Below the pieces are notes generated by a model. That model saw nothing but the letters and a program-made list of their open reading frames with translations, had not been told where the DNA came from and did not search any database. A program made the translations under genes and the position numbers. This document shows, one piece after another, positions 51,614 to 60,157 of a stretch of DNA of 64,000 nucleotides (positions are counted from its first letter, which is position 1; each line of letters opens with the position of its first letter). This DNA is from Terrabacter sp. 28 (GTDB lineage: Bacteria > Actinomycetota > Actinomycetes > Actinomycetales > Dermatophilaceae), in contig JYOE01000007.1 in the NCBI GenBank assembly GCA_000955875.1, positions 79,361-143,360 on the forward strand. The letters run 5' to 3'.

Positions 51614-53029
51614 ATGACGACCATCCTCACCCCCACCGCCCGACGGGCCACCAGCCTCGCCGGGCTCTGCGACGGTGAAGTCCACCTCCCCGGCGACGCC
51701 GGCTACGACGCGGCCCGCATGCCGTGGAACGTCGCCGTCGACCAGCGACCGGCCGCGGTCGCCCGGCCGCGCACCGTCTCCGACGTGCAGGCCGTGGTCC
51801 GCGCGGCCGCCGCCGCCGGGCTGCGCGTCGCGCCGCAGAGCACCGGTCACAACGCCGGCCCACTCGCGGCCCAGGGCCTCGACGAAGTCGTCGTCGTGCG
51901 CACCGACCAGATGCGCGGCGTGAGCATCGACGCGACGCGGCGCATCGCCCGCGTCGAGGGTGGCGCCATCTGGATGGACGCGACCGAGCCGGCCGCCGAC
52001 CACGGCCTCGCCGCCCTCCACGGCAGCTCGCCCGACGTCGGCATCGCCGGCTACAGCCTGGGCGGCGGCATCGGCTGGTACGCCCGCAAGCTCGGCCTCG
52101 CCGCGAACAGCCTGACCGCCGTCGAGCTGGTCCTCGCCGACGGCGAGCACGTTCGCGCGGACGCCACCGAGAACCGCGAGCTCTTCTGGGCGCTGCGTGG
52201 CGGTGGCGGCAACTTCGGCGTCGTCACGGCCCTCGAGTTCCGCCTCTACCCGATCGAGACGGCGTATGCCGGCATGCTCGTCTGGGACCGAGAGCACGCC
52301 GAGCGCGTGCTGCGTCGGTGGGCCGACTGGGCGCCCGAGGCGCCCGACGCGGTGACGACGGCGTTCCGCTTCCTCAACCTGCCGCCGCTGCCCGACATCC
52401 CGGCACCGCTGCGGGGTCGCTCGCTCGTCGTCATCGACGGCGCCGTGCTGGGCTGCGACGCCGAGGCCCGCTCGACCCTCGCCCTCCTGCGGGGCCTCCG
52501 GCCCGAGATCGACACCTTCGACCGGGTGCCGGCCCGCGCGTTGACCCGGCTGCACATGGACCCGGAAGGGCCCACGCCGGCGGTGTCGGACGGCACCCTG
52601 ATCGGCGAGCTCGCCGACAACGCGGTCGACACCGTCCTCGAGCAGGTCGGTCCGGGTTCGACGTCCTCGCTGCTCGTGGCCGAGCTGCGCCAGCTCGGTG
52701 GCGCCCTGGGTCGCGCCCCCGAGGGTCACGGCGCCCTCGCGACGATCGATGCGGCATACGCCGTCTTCGCGTGTGCCATCGCGGCGACGCCCGAGATGGC
52801 GGCGCAGGGCGAGCTCGACGCGCGTCGCCTCACCACCTCGCTCGAGCCGTGGTCGACGGGGCGCAGCTACCTGAACTTCGCCGAGAACCAGGTCGATGCG
52901 CGCACGGGCTACGGCGACTCGGCGTGGCTGCAGCTCAAGGGGATCCGGTCGGCGTACGACCCCGACGACCGGATCGTCGCGAACCACCGCATCCCGCGTC
53001 TGTTCGAGCAAGGACGCGTCACCTCCTGA
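51614..53029 (+). CDS. BBE-type FAD-linked oxidase
   Basis: 471 residues of the berberine-bridge-enzyme-like family. The FAD domain has RPRTVSDVQAVVRAAAAAGLRV and STGHNAG with His79, the likely covalent FAD site; VEGGAIWMDA and GGGGNFGVVTALEFRLYP follow. The C-terminal BBE motif YLNFAENQVDARTGYGDSAW is present but lacks the typical Cys attachment site in the expected position, so mono-covalent FAD is likely. Oxidises an unknown alcohol, sugar or hydroxy compound. AGGAGAAG precedes the ATG. The 3' end enters the palindromic repeat region. Confidence 0.86.
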   Translation: MTTILTPTARRATSLAGLCDGEVHLPGDAGYDAARMPWNVAVDQRPAAVARPRTVSDVQAVVRAAAAAGLRVAPQSTGHNAGPLAAQGLDEVVVVRTDQMRGVSIDATRRIARVEGGAIWMDATEPAADHGLAALHGSSPDVGIAGYSLGGGIGWYARKLGLAANSLTAVELVLADGEHVRADATENRELFWALRGGGGNFGVVTALEFRLYPIETAYAGMLVWDREHAERVLRRWADWAPEAPDAVTTAFRFLNLPPLPDIPAPLRGRSLVVIDGAVLGCDAEARSTLALLRGLRPEIDTFDRVPARALTRLHMDPEGPTPAVSDGTLIGELADNAVDTVLEQVGPGSTSSLLVAELRQLGGALGRAPEGHGALATIDAAYAVFACAIAATPEMAAQGELDARRLTTSLEPWSTGRSYLNFAENQVDARTGYGDSAWLQLKGIRSAYDPDDRIVANHRIPRLFEQGRVTS

Positions 53030-53033
53030 CCCA

Positions 53034-53116
53034 ATCGAGAGAACATTCCGTCACGCAAGACCCCGATCGAGAGAACAGTTCGTCACCTCCGGAGGTGACG
53101 AACTGTTCTCTCGATC
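53034..53116. repeat. Palindromic repeat, GATCGAGAGAA family, member 2, with perfect 52-bp palindrome
   Basis: 53065-53090 and 53091-53116 are perfect 26-bp inverted arms beginning GATCGAGAGAAC and ending ACCTCC. A degenerate extra arm lies at 53034-53054. It sits between convergent genes and overlaps the last 34 bp of the GH63-like gene. Same arm ends as the repeat at 15 kb. It could form a very strong bidirectional terminator. Confidence 0.85.
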
Positions 53117-55647
53117 ATGTGGGAGTGGCGTCGGAGGGTGACGGAGGTGGTGCCGGCGCCGACCGAGACGACCTTGGGCTTGCCGCCGCCGCGGGGCTGC
53201 AGCGAGATCCTCGTCGGCTTCTCCGCCTTGACCGAGAAGGTCGCCGACGTGCCGTCGTAGACGAAGTCGCGCACGACGACCCGGCCACCGACGGCCTGGA
53301 AGACGAGGTGCCCGTCCTCCTTGAGCAGCGTCGTGTTCGTGCCGGCCGTCACGTCGTAGCGGTGCCCGTGCAGCGGGATGCCGGCGACCTCGTTCGTGCC
53401 CGGCAGGCCGAGGGTGCCGAACCGGAAGCCGTTCACGGCGCCCCACGGCTCGTCGGCGATGAGCTCCTGCGTGCCCATGAGCGGCATGAGGTTGCTCCAC
53501 GAGTACGTGCGCCACGTCGTGTCGGTCGCCGCACTGTTGATGACCTGGCCCGGGTCCGGGTCCCAGTACTCCGGGAACCAGCCGAGGTCCTCCCACGTGG
53601 TGAGCCAGAGGTTCGTGCTCTTCGTCGCGAGGTCGGCAGCGGGCTTGTCGAACCCGTAGCGCTTGAGGCCGTCGTAGACGGTGGCGTTCATCGGCGGCCA
53701 GACAGCGCCCTGCCACTCCTCGCAGGCGTCCTCCTCACCCTGCTTCTGGAAGTACTCGTAGCCGGTGACGCCCGGGTGCTTCGCGCCCGAGTTGCAGAAG
53801 GCTGGGTCGTTGCGCGCCACGCTCGGCACGGCGTACTCGCCCCAGTACTCCGCCGGGTTGAGCAGGTGCTTGTCGACGAGCTCCTGTGCCCGGTCGGGCG
53901 TCGCGAGGCCGCCGAAGAGCGGGTAGAAGACGGTCGGGGTGTTGGTCTGCTCCCACGAGCCGTCGAGGTAGCGGTTGAGGTAGAGCCCGCGGTCGGCGTT
54001 CCACAGGTGCTCGTTCATCCGCTTCTTCAGCTGGTCGTGCAGCGCGACGTACTTCGCGGCGTCCTCGGGCTTGCCGAGGGCCGTCGCCATCTGCGACAGG
54101 TTGTCGGCGAAGAGGCCGTAGTACGAGTTGAGGGCCACGTCGGTCAGGTCGGTGTTGTCACGGTTGTCGGTGCCGTTCGTGACCACCTGCTTGAAGTTCC
54201 AGTACTGCGGGCTGTCGTCGAGGCCGAGATGGTTGCCGCGACCGCCCTGGCGCGGGCCGGCCCACGGGCTCTCGAGCAGGCCGTCCTTGTCGGTGTCGAA
54301 CTCCGGCATGCGGGCGATATAGCTCGTGAAGTACGGGTAGACGAGCTCGAGGATGCTCTTGTCGCCCGTGCGCGTGTAGGTGCGCCAAGCGAGGTACGCG
54401 TGCATCGGCCCCGCGTTGAGCTGGTCGTAGCGCGGCCCGCCGTTCTGGTCGTAGAAGTCGCGGACGTGGTCGAGGGCGAGCGCCGGGTCGAGGCTGTTGG
54501 CGGTGATGCCGTCCCAGCCGGAGTCCCAGCCCTTGAAGATGTCGTCGCCACCTCCGCCGAGGCCCCACATGACGAACGAGCGGTCGTACTTCTCGTCGTA
54601 GTTGGCGTTGAGCGCCATGGCGTCGCGCATGAAGGTCGTCGCGCGGGCGACCGGGCCGCTGCCGTGCACGCTCGTGTCGTCGACGTGGGCGCGGGCGTTC
54701 GCGATGAGGGCGAGGGCCTGGTCCCGGGTGCGGGCGGACTGCGCGACCGGCGCCTCACCCATCCGGGCGGTGAACGTCAGGGTCTGGCCCTTGTCCAGGT
54801 CGTAGCGCAGCGCCGCCGCCCCCTGCCCGGCAGCGGCCGGCTTGCCCACCATGCCGGCGAGCATGTCCTTGAGGGTCGCCCACGACGCGGTCGTGCCGGC
54901 CGGGGTGTCGGCGTCGACGCGGAAGTGGCCCGTGCGGCTCGCGTCTCGGATGCCCGCCGAGGTGCCGGTGAGCGACGAACTGCCCTGCACGGCATACGTG
55001 CTCGGCTCGGCCCACGGGGCGCTGGCGTCGATCCAGAGCGACGTGTCGTCGTCGAGCGCGGTGACGGAGCCGACGAGCTCGGAGTCGTTGACGCGGGCGT
55101 ACTTCACGACGACGTTGCGCTTGCCCGCCTGCATGGCGTCGTACTTCGCCTGCAGGCCCGGCAGCTGTGCCTTGGCTGCGGCGACGTCGGCGGCCGACCA
55201 GCTCTCGGGGTGGTCGATCGTCGCCTGGAGTCCGCCGAGGCGCTCCTTGGTGATGACGCGGTCGTCCGTGGAGAGCTCGATCTCGTAGTACGAGCCGTCG
55301 GTGGCGATGGGTCCGAGCTTCCAGATGCTCGGCACCATGTTCTCGTTGATGACCTTGCCGTCCTTGGTCAGCAGGTCGACCGAGACCGAGAAGCGGGTCT
55401 CGCCCTTGCCGACGAACAGGGCGCCGTTGAACTCCTGCTCCTTGAAGCCCGGCATCGCGAAGGGCCGGCTGAGCGGGGCGAGATTCGGGGGGTCGTATGC
55501 CGTGGGGCCGGCCGTGGTGACGCCGGCGGCGTCCGGGAGGGTGGGGGTGGCGCTCGTCGCCGTCGCCGCGGCGGTGGCCGTCACGAGGGCGGCCAGAGCT
55601 CCGGCGGTGACGCGTCGGGCCGTTCGGGCCCGGGGTGGTCGAGACAT
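53083..55647 (-). CDS. Secreted GH63-like glucosidase
   Basis: 854 residues. The signal peptide (RRVTAGALAALVTATAAATATSATP) is followed by a beta-rich N-domain (120-350) and a long (alpha/alpha) barrel. GWDSGWDGI, GPMHAYLAWRTYTRTG, FPEYWDPDPGQ and WPPMNATVYDG with EEWQGAVWPPMN are typical of GH63/trehalase-like glucosidases and mannosylglycerate-hydrolase relatives (clan GH-G). The catalytic Asp is probably in WDSGWDGI and Glu in the EEWQG region. It acts outside the cell on an alpha-glucoside or related sugar. The last residues (IERTVRHLRR) and the stop are encoded by a palindromic repeat, so the native C-terminus may have been extended. Confidence 0.8.
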   Translation of the reverse strand: MSRPPRARTARRVTAGALAALVTATAAATATSATPTLPDAAGVTTAGPTAYDPPNLAPLSRPFAMPGFKEQEFNGALFVGKGETRFSVSVDLLTKDGKVINENMVPSIWKLGPIATDGSYYEIELSTDDRVITKERLGGLQATIDHPESWSAADVAAAKAQLPGLQAKYDAMQAGKRNVVVKYARVNDSELVGSVTALDDDTSLWIDASAPWAEPSTYAVQGSSSLTGTSAGIRDASRTGHFRVDADTPAGTTASWATLKDMLAGMVGKPAAAGQGAAALRYDLDKGQTLTFTARMGEAPVAQSARTRDQALALIANARAHVDDTSVHGSGPVARATTFMRDAMALNANYDEKYDRSFVMWGLGGGGDDIFKGWDSGWDGITANSLDPALALDHVRDFYDQNGGPRYDQLNAGPMHAYLAWRTYTRTGDKSILELVYPYFTSYIARMPEFDTDKDGLLESPWAGPRQGGRGNHLGLDDSPQYWNFKQVVTNGTDNRDNTDLTDVALNSYYGLFADNLSQMATALGKPEDAAKYVALHDQLKKRMNEHLWNADRGLYLNRYLDGSWEQTNTPTVFYPLFGGLATPDRAQELVDKHLLNPAEYWGEYAVPSVARNDPAFCNSGAKHPGVTGYEYFQKQGEEDACEEWQGAVWPPMNATVYDGLKRYGFDKPAADLATKSTNLWLTTWEDLGWFPEYWDPDPGQVINSAATDTTWRTYSWSNLMPLMGTQELIADEPWGAVNGFRFGTLGLPGTNEVAGIPLHGHRYDVTAGTNTTLLKEDGHLVFQAVGGRVVVRDFVYDGTSATFSVKAEKPTRISLQPRGGGKPKVVSVGAGTTSVTLRRHSHMIERTVRHLRR

Positions 55648-55859
55648 CGTCGTCCGTCCTTTGGGTGGATGTGAGCGTTAACATCCGGGTGTTCCGGCCA
55701 AGTTAGGCCCGGATGCGGCAATTCGCAACCCCGGTCTCATCTCGACCGGTCCGGGTGGAATCGAGCGCCGTTCCCGGTTCGCGGCATGCGTTCCCGGCTC
55801 AAGATTTCTTGGAGGTGGCCGGACGAGCATGGATGTCACCCCCCGCTCAGGAGGACGCC

Positions 55860-56399
55860 ATGGAGCTGACCCGTCGACGGATGCTGGTGGGAGCCGGGGC
55901 CACGGGGGTGGCCGCACTGGGAGCCGGGCTGGTGCTCGGCCGAGGCGGACCGCCGACCGTCGGGGCGGGGCAGCGGACGTCCTTCGGCAGCGTCGCCCTG
56001 CTCGGCTGGTCGCGCCGCTCGCTCGCCGGGCCGGCCGACCACGCGGCTGGACACGTCCACGAGGGCGCGTCCGTCGCCGCCGGCCAGGCCCCGGTGCCGA
56101 GCGCCGTGCACGGGGCGTGGACCGATGCCCTGACGGTCGACGTCAGCGTGCACAACGTCGGCCGGACGCCGATCGAGCTGTCACCCGGACAGTTCCGAGT
56201 GCGCGTCGCCGGGGGCGACATGACCGTCAGCCTCTATGCGACCGACCGGCAGGCCGGAGCGGTGGCCGCCGGCGAGACGGCCGTCCTGCGCATCGACTAC
56301 CTCGTGCCGCCCGTCGGCCTGGTCCTCGCCCTCGAGTTCGCCGACGCCCTCTCGGACCGCACCCTGCAGCTTGGACGACTCGCGAGCGGGTCGATCTGA
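55860..56399 (+). CDS. Tat-signal small protein, partner of multicopper oxidase
   Basis: 179 residues. A twin-arginine signal (LTRRRMLVGAGATGVAALG) is followed by a beta-rich domain (ALTVDVSVHNVGRTPIELSPGQFRVRV, MTVSLYATDRQAG) that looks like a DUF4352-type immunoglobulin-like fold. AGGAGG precedes ATG 55860. Its stop overlaps the ATG of the multicopper oxidase (TGATG), so it may act as export or assembly partner for it. Function is inferred from context. Confidence 0.7.
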   Translation: MELTRRRMLVGAGATGVAALGAGLVLGRGGPPTVGAGQRTSFGSVALLGWSRRSLAGPADHAAGHVHEGASVAAGQAPVPSAVHGAWTDALTVDVSVHNVGRTPIELSPGQFRVRVAGGDMTVSLYATDRQAGAVAAGETAVLRIDYLVPPVGLVLALEFADALSDRTLQLGRLASGSI

Positions 56400-58702
56400 T
56401 GAGCACCCTCGACCTCTACGTCAACGAGGGCCTCGTCCGGATGGTCGACGACAGCCTCGTCTACATGCGTGGCTTCGGCGCCACCCCGACCGACCTCACC
56501 GCGACCCGGCCGAGCCTGCGCATCGGGCCGCAGGTCTTCCTCGCCGACGGCCGGCTCGTCGCCAACCGCAGCTACCCGCTCGGCGCGGCCCTGCCCAAGG
56601 AGGGCCGGCCGGACCCGCTCGCCCCGCACCCGCGCAACGTCGGCGAGTACCTCATCCGGCGGTCGTACTGGGCCAGCTTCTTCCCCGACCGCACCATCGT
56701 CGCGGAGGTCGGGTCCACCGTGCGGCTGCGGGTGCACAACCGGCTCACCCGGCCGCACCGGCTGCGCATCGACGGGGTGGCCGACACCGGACCCATCGTC
56801 CCCGGTGGCAGCGCCACGCTGACCTTCGCCGCACCGGCCGCCGGCACGTACGTCTACCACGACCCCGGCGGCGGCAGCGTCGAGCGGATCCTCGGCCTGC
56901 ACGGAGTGCTCGTCGTCGTCGACCCCGCCCGGCGGTGGCAGCTCGCCGCGGGCCGGGCCGAGTTCGAGCGCCAGTGGGTCTGGCTCTGCCAGGACGTCGA
57001 CCCCGTGTGGGGTGCCCGGGCGCGCGCGGGCCAGGTCATCGACGCGACTGCCACGCCGCCGGTGCCGCGCTACTTCATGCTCAACGACCGCAGCGGCTTC
57101 CGTGCCCTCGGCGTCTCCAACGACGTGGCCGACTCGGTGCGGTCGCTCGAGGAGACGCTGCCGTCGGGCTCGACCCGGGAGTTCGACGTGCGTGCCTTCA
57201 ACGCCGGGCAGGCCGGCCCGACCGTCGGGACCGGCCAGCTGATCCGCCTCGTCAACGTCGGGGCGGTGATACACCAGATGCACTTCCACGGCAACCACGT
57301 GTGGACGTTGCGCCGCAACGGTGGTGACTTCTCGCGGTCCGTCGGGACGGTCGACGTCGAGGGCCACGCAGTGCTCCAGCAGTGGGAGGACGTCGTCGAG
57401 CTGGACCAGATGGACCGCAAGGAGGTCATGCTCCCGGTGCGGCGCCCGCCCGAGGTGCCGCAGCGCACCTGGGCGGCCCGGTCCGGCGACTGGGAGTACC
57501 CGATGCACTGCCACGCCGAGCCGTCGCAGACCGCGGCCGGTGGCCTCTACCCCGGCGGGCTCGTCGCGCACTGGACCCTCGCGGCGCCCGGGCCCCGGGT
57601 GGCCCACGCCCACGAGACCTTCCCGAGCCAGGCGGCCTTCTCGTCCAGCCAGTCGCACGAGGGGAGCCCGACCACGCTCTTGCGCGAGACGCCGACGAAG
57701 ACGTTCGTGCGCAAGTTCTTCAGCCGGGCCCTGCGCTTCCCCGACGGCGCCCAGCACGAGATGTGGGGCTTCGAGGACGACACGTCGGGGCGCCACTTCC
57801 CGGCTCCGGCCATCCGGGTCACCGAGGGCGACCTCGTGCACGTGACGTTGGAGGCGTCGAAGCGCGTCCACACGATCCACCACCACGGCATGGAGCCCGA
57901 TCCCCGCAACGACGGCGTCGGGCACACCTCCTTCGAGGTGAGCGGCAGCTACACCTACCAGTGGCGGCCCGACCTCGGCGTCCCGGCCGACGCCAACAAC
58001 GGCGCGTCCGGCCTGTACTTCTACCACTGCCACGTCAACACGGTGCTGCACGTGCAGATGGGCATGTTCGGCCCGCTCATCGTCGACCCGCTCGTCCACC
58101 CGGCCTTCCCGCTCGCGCCGGGCGCGCGCCGGTCGTTCATCGACGGCCCCCTCTACGACATCGCCACAGAGACGCTGCTGGTGCCGTATGCCCTCGACCC
58201 GCGCTGGCACACGTTCGACCACGCCGCCGGGCTCTCCGGCGAGGACGTCGGCCTCAACCGCTTCGAGCCGAAGTTCTTCTACGTCGTCGGTGGTCTGCTC
58301 AACGGCCCGCGCCCGACGACCGATGTGATCGCCCCGACGCAGCTGCGCGCGAACCTGCCCGGCACCGGGCACCCGACCCTGTTCCGGATGCTCAACGCCA
58401 ACTACTTCCCGAGCCGGGCCCGGTTCACCGACACCTCGGGCAAGCCGGTCGAGATGGCCGAGCTCATCGCGCACGACGGCCGCGCCTTCCGCGACACGTC
58501 CCGCCCCGGGATGCCCAGCCCGCCCGTCCGCGACCTGGGTCACCCGCTGCGCACCGACGCCATCGCCTTCGGCGCCGCGGAGCGCTACGACCTGCTCGTG
58601 CACCCGCCCTACAAGGGCACCTTCCTGCTCCACGTCGAGTTCACGCACTGGGTCACGGGCAGGCTCATGGCCACGCGGACGATCCCCGTCGTCGCGGCCT
58701 GA
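56399..58702 (+). CDS. Large multicopper oxidase with two copper-motif sets
   Basis: 767 residues, longer than usual three-domain laccases (about 500). Copper motifs are seen twice: HQMHFHGNH (292-300) with YPMHCH (H370, H372), and HTIHHHG (491-497) with YHCHVNTVLHVQMGM (H543, C544, H545, H551, M556), a complete T1 copper site in the second. The first set lacks the later T1 His and may be trinuclear only. An N-terminal cupredoxin copy (about 100-160) has degenerate motifs. No signal peptide, although such enzymes work outside the cytoplasm; export with the Tat partner is possible. Role may be in copper or organic substrate oxidation; unproven. Confidence 0.78.
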   Translation: MSTLDLYVNEGLVRMVDDSLVYMRGFGATPTDLTATRPSLRIGPQVFLADGRLVANRSYPLGAALPKEGRPDPLAPHPRNVGEYLIRRSYWASFFPDRTIVAEVGSTVRLRVHNRLTRPHRLRIDGVADTGPIVPGGSATLTFAAPAAGTYVYHDPGGGSVERILGLHGVLVVVDPARRWQLAAGRAEFERQWVWLCQDVDPVWGARARAGQVIDATATPPVPRYFMLNDRSGFRALGVSNDVADSVRSLEETLPSGSTREFDVRAFNAGQAGPTVGTGQLIRLVNVGAVIHQMHFHGNHVWTLRRNGGDFSRSVGTVDVEGHAVLQQWEDVVELDQMDRKEVMLPVRRPPEVPQRTWAARSGDWEYPMHCHAEPSQTAAGGLYPGGLVAHWTLAAPGPRVAHAHETFPSQAAFSSSQSHEGSPTTLLRETPTKTFVRKFFSRALRFPDGAQHEMWGFEDDTSGRHFPAPAIRVTEGDLVHVTLEASKRVHTIHHHGMEPDPRNDGVGHTSFEVSGSYTYQWRPDLGVPADANNGASGLYFYHCHVNTVLHVQMGMFGPLIVDPLVHPAFPLAPGARRSFIDGPLYDIATETLLVPYALDPRWHTFDHAAGLSGEDVGLNRFEPKFFYVVGGLLNGPRPTTDVIAPTQLRANLPGTGHPTLFRMLNANYFPSRARFTDTSGKPVEMAELIAHDGRAFRDTSRPGMPSPPVRDLGHPLRTDAIAFGAAERYDLLVHPPYKGTFLLHVEFTHWVTGRLMATRTIPVVAA

Positions 58703-58717
58703 CCTGGCCCGTCCGGC

Positions 58718-60157
58718 TCACGTCCGGTCGTCGGGGAGGGCACGCAGCACGTACGCCTCGACCGGCTCCCCCTTGCCCTTGAGGTCGAGCGGCCCCAGGG
58801 GCTCGACCACCGCGCCGGGCAGCAGCGCGAGGGTGTCGGCCGTGACGGCGACGCCCCCGACCGGCGCCTGCCCCTCGATGCGCGACGCGACGTTCACGGC
58901 GTCGCCGATGACCGTGTGCGTGCGCCCGCCCGCTCCGCCGAGAACGCTGACGACCACCTCGCCGCTGTTGACCCCGACCCGGAACCGCGGCCACCCGGGG
59001 TGTGCCTCGGCGATGCGGGCCGTCTCGACCTGCAGGTCCAGCCCGGCCTGCGCGGCGCGGCGGGCGTGGTCGGGCTGGTCGCCGAGCCGGTTGAAGGTAG
59101 CCATGATCGCGTCGCCGATGAGTCGGTCGACGGTGCCGCCGTGCCGCCTGACGACGGCCGGGATGGCGACGGAGAAGTACGCGTTGAGCATGTCGGTCAC
59201 CTCCGCGGCGTCGTGCTGCTCGGAGAAGGTGGTGAAGCCCTTGAGGTCGGCGAAGAGGATCGTCATCTCGCGCCGCCCGGCGAGCGTGTCTGCGGTGTAG
59301 AGATCGGCGTAGCGCTCCTCGTGCCAGGACTGCTGCGCGCCCCACGCGACAAGCACGAAGGCGACGAGCATGAGCACGTGCCACTCCCACCACGAGTAGC
59401 GCCAGTTCGGGGCGACCACGATCGCGACCATGGCCTCGGCGAGCAGCACCATCGAGGCCGCCATCGCGGCGGGGAGCAGCCCCCCGCGACGGAGCCACAG
59501 GCGTACGTAGGTGACGGCCGCGACGGCGTAGAGCACGACGGCGACGGCACCCACCGCGACCATCGGCGGCTCGGTCGACGCCGGGCCGGGACCCTCACCG
59601 AACGGTGGCAGACGCAGCAGCGACAGGACTCCCCACGCCGCCATCCCGACGAGCAGCGCCACACGCAGCAGCCGGGCCTGCCGCATCTCCGCAGCTGCCC
59701 GGGCGGCGTCGACCTCACGCACCGACGCGACGGCGAAGAGCGATCCGAGCGCGATGCCGACAGCGGTGGCGAGGTTGAAGCCGGCCGACGCCGCGTCGAG
59801 CAGCATGTGGGGTGTCGCGAGGGCGTGCAGGCCGAGGAAGCCGGCCGACGAGAGGAAGGCGAGCGACACGTACATGACGCGCACGTCGCCGCGCCGCACC
59901 GCCGCGGCACCCGTCCCGTATGCCGTCACCGCGCTGAGCACGGCCGCGCCGAGCACCAGCCAGAAGTGCGTCGAGTCGTGCTGCCACTGGTGGTCGAGTC
60001 CGCCCGAGGCTCGCAGCACGCCGAGTCCGACGAGTGGGAGCACGAGGGCGACGGCACCGAGGGCCAGGCGGCGACGCGTCCGCCCGGTTGCTGCGGCGGG
60101 GCTCGCTCCGCCGGTCGGGGTGGGTGCTCGCGGGCCGCCTGCGGTGTGCTCAGCCAC
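58718..60157 (-). CDS. Class III adenylate/guanylate cyclase, membrane-bound
   Basis: 479 residues. About seven hydrophobic helices in residues 30-280 (MASE-like sensor), then the class III cyclase catalytic domain: ILFADLKGFTTFSEQ (metal Asp), LIGDAIMATFN (metal Asp), VGVNSGEVVVSVLGG and THTVIGDAVNVASRIEGQ. Converts ATP (or GTP) to cyclic nucleotide and signals from a membrane input. GTG 60157 overlaps the end of the next gene by 8 bp, so it is co-transcribed with the response-regulator/reductase gene. Confidence 0.88.
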   Translation of the reverse strand: MAEHTAGGPRAPTPTGGASPAAATGRTRRRLALGAVALVLPLVGLGVLRASGGLDHQWQHDSTHFWLVLGAAVLSAVTAYGTGAAAVRRGDVRVMYVSLAFLSSAGFLGLHALATPHMLLDAASAGFNLATAVGIALGSLFAVASVREVDAARAAAEMRQARLLRVALLVGMAAWGVLSLLRLPPFGEGPGPASTEPPMVAVGAVAVVLYAVAAVTYVRLWLRRGGLLPAAMAASMVLLAEAMVAIVVAPNWRYSWWEWHVLMLVAFVLVAWGAQQSWHEERYADLYTADTLAGRREMTILFADLKGFTTFSEQHDAAEVTDMLNAYFSVAIPAVVRRHGGTVDRLIGDAIMATFNRLGDQPDHARRAAQAGLDLQVETARIAEAHPGWPRFRVGVNSGEVVVSVLGGAGGRTHTVIGDAVNVASRIEGQAPVGGVAVTADTLALLPGAVVEPLGPLDLKGKGEPVEAYVLRALPDDRT

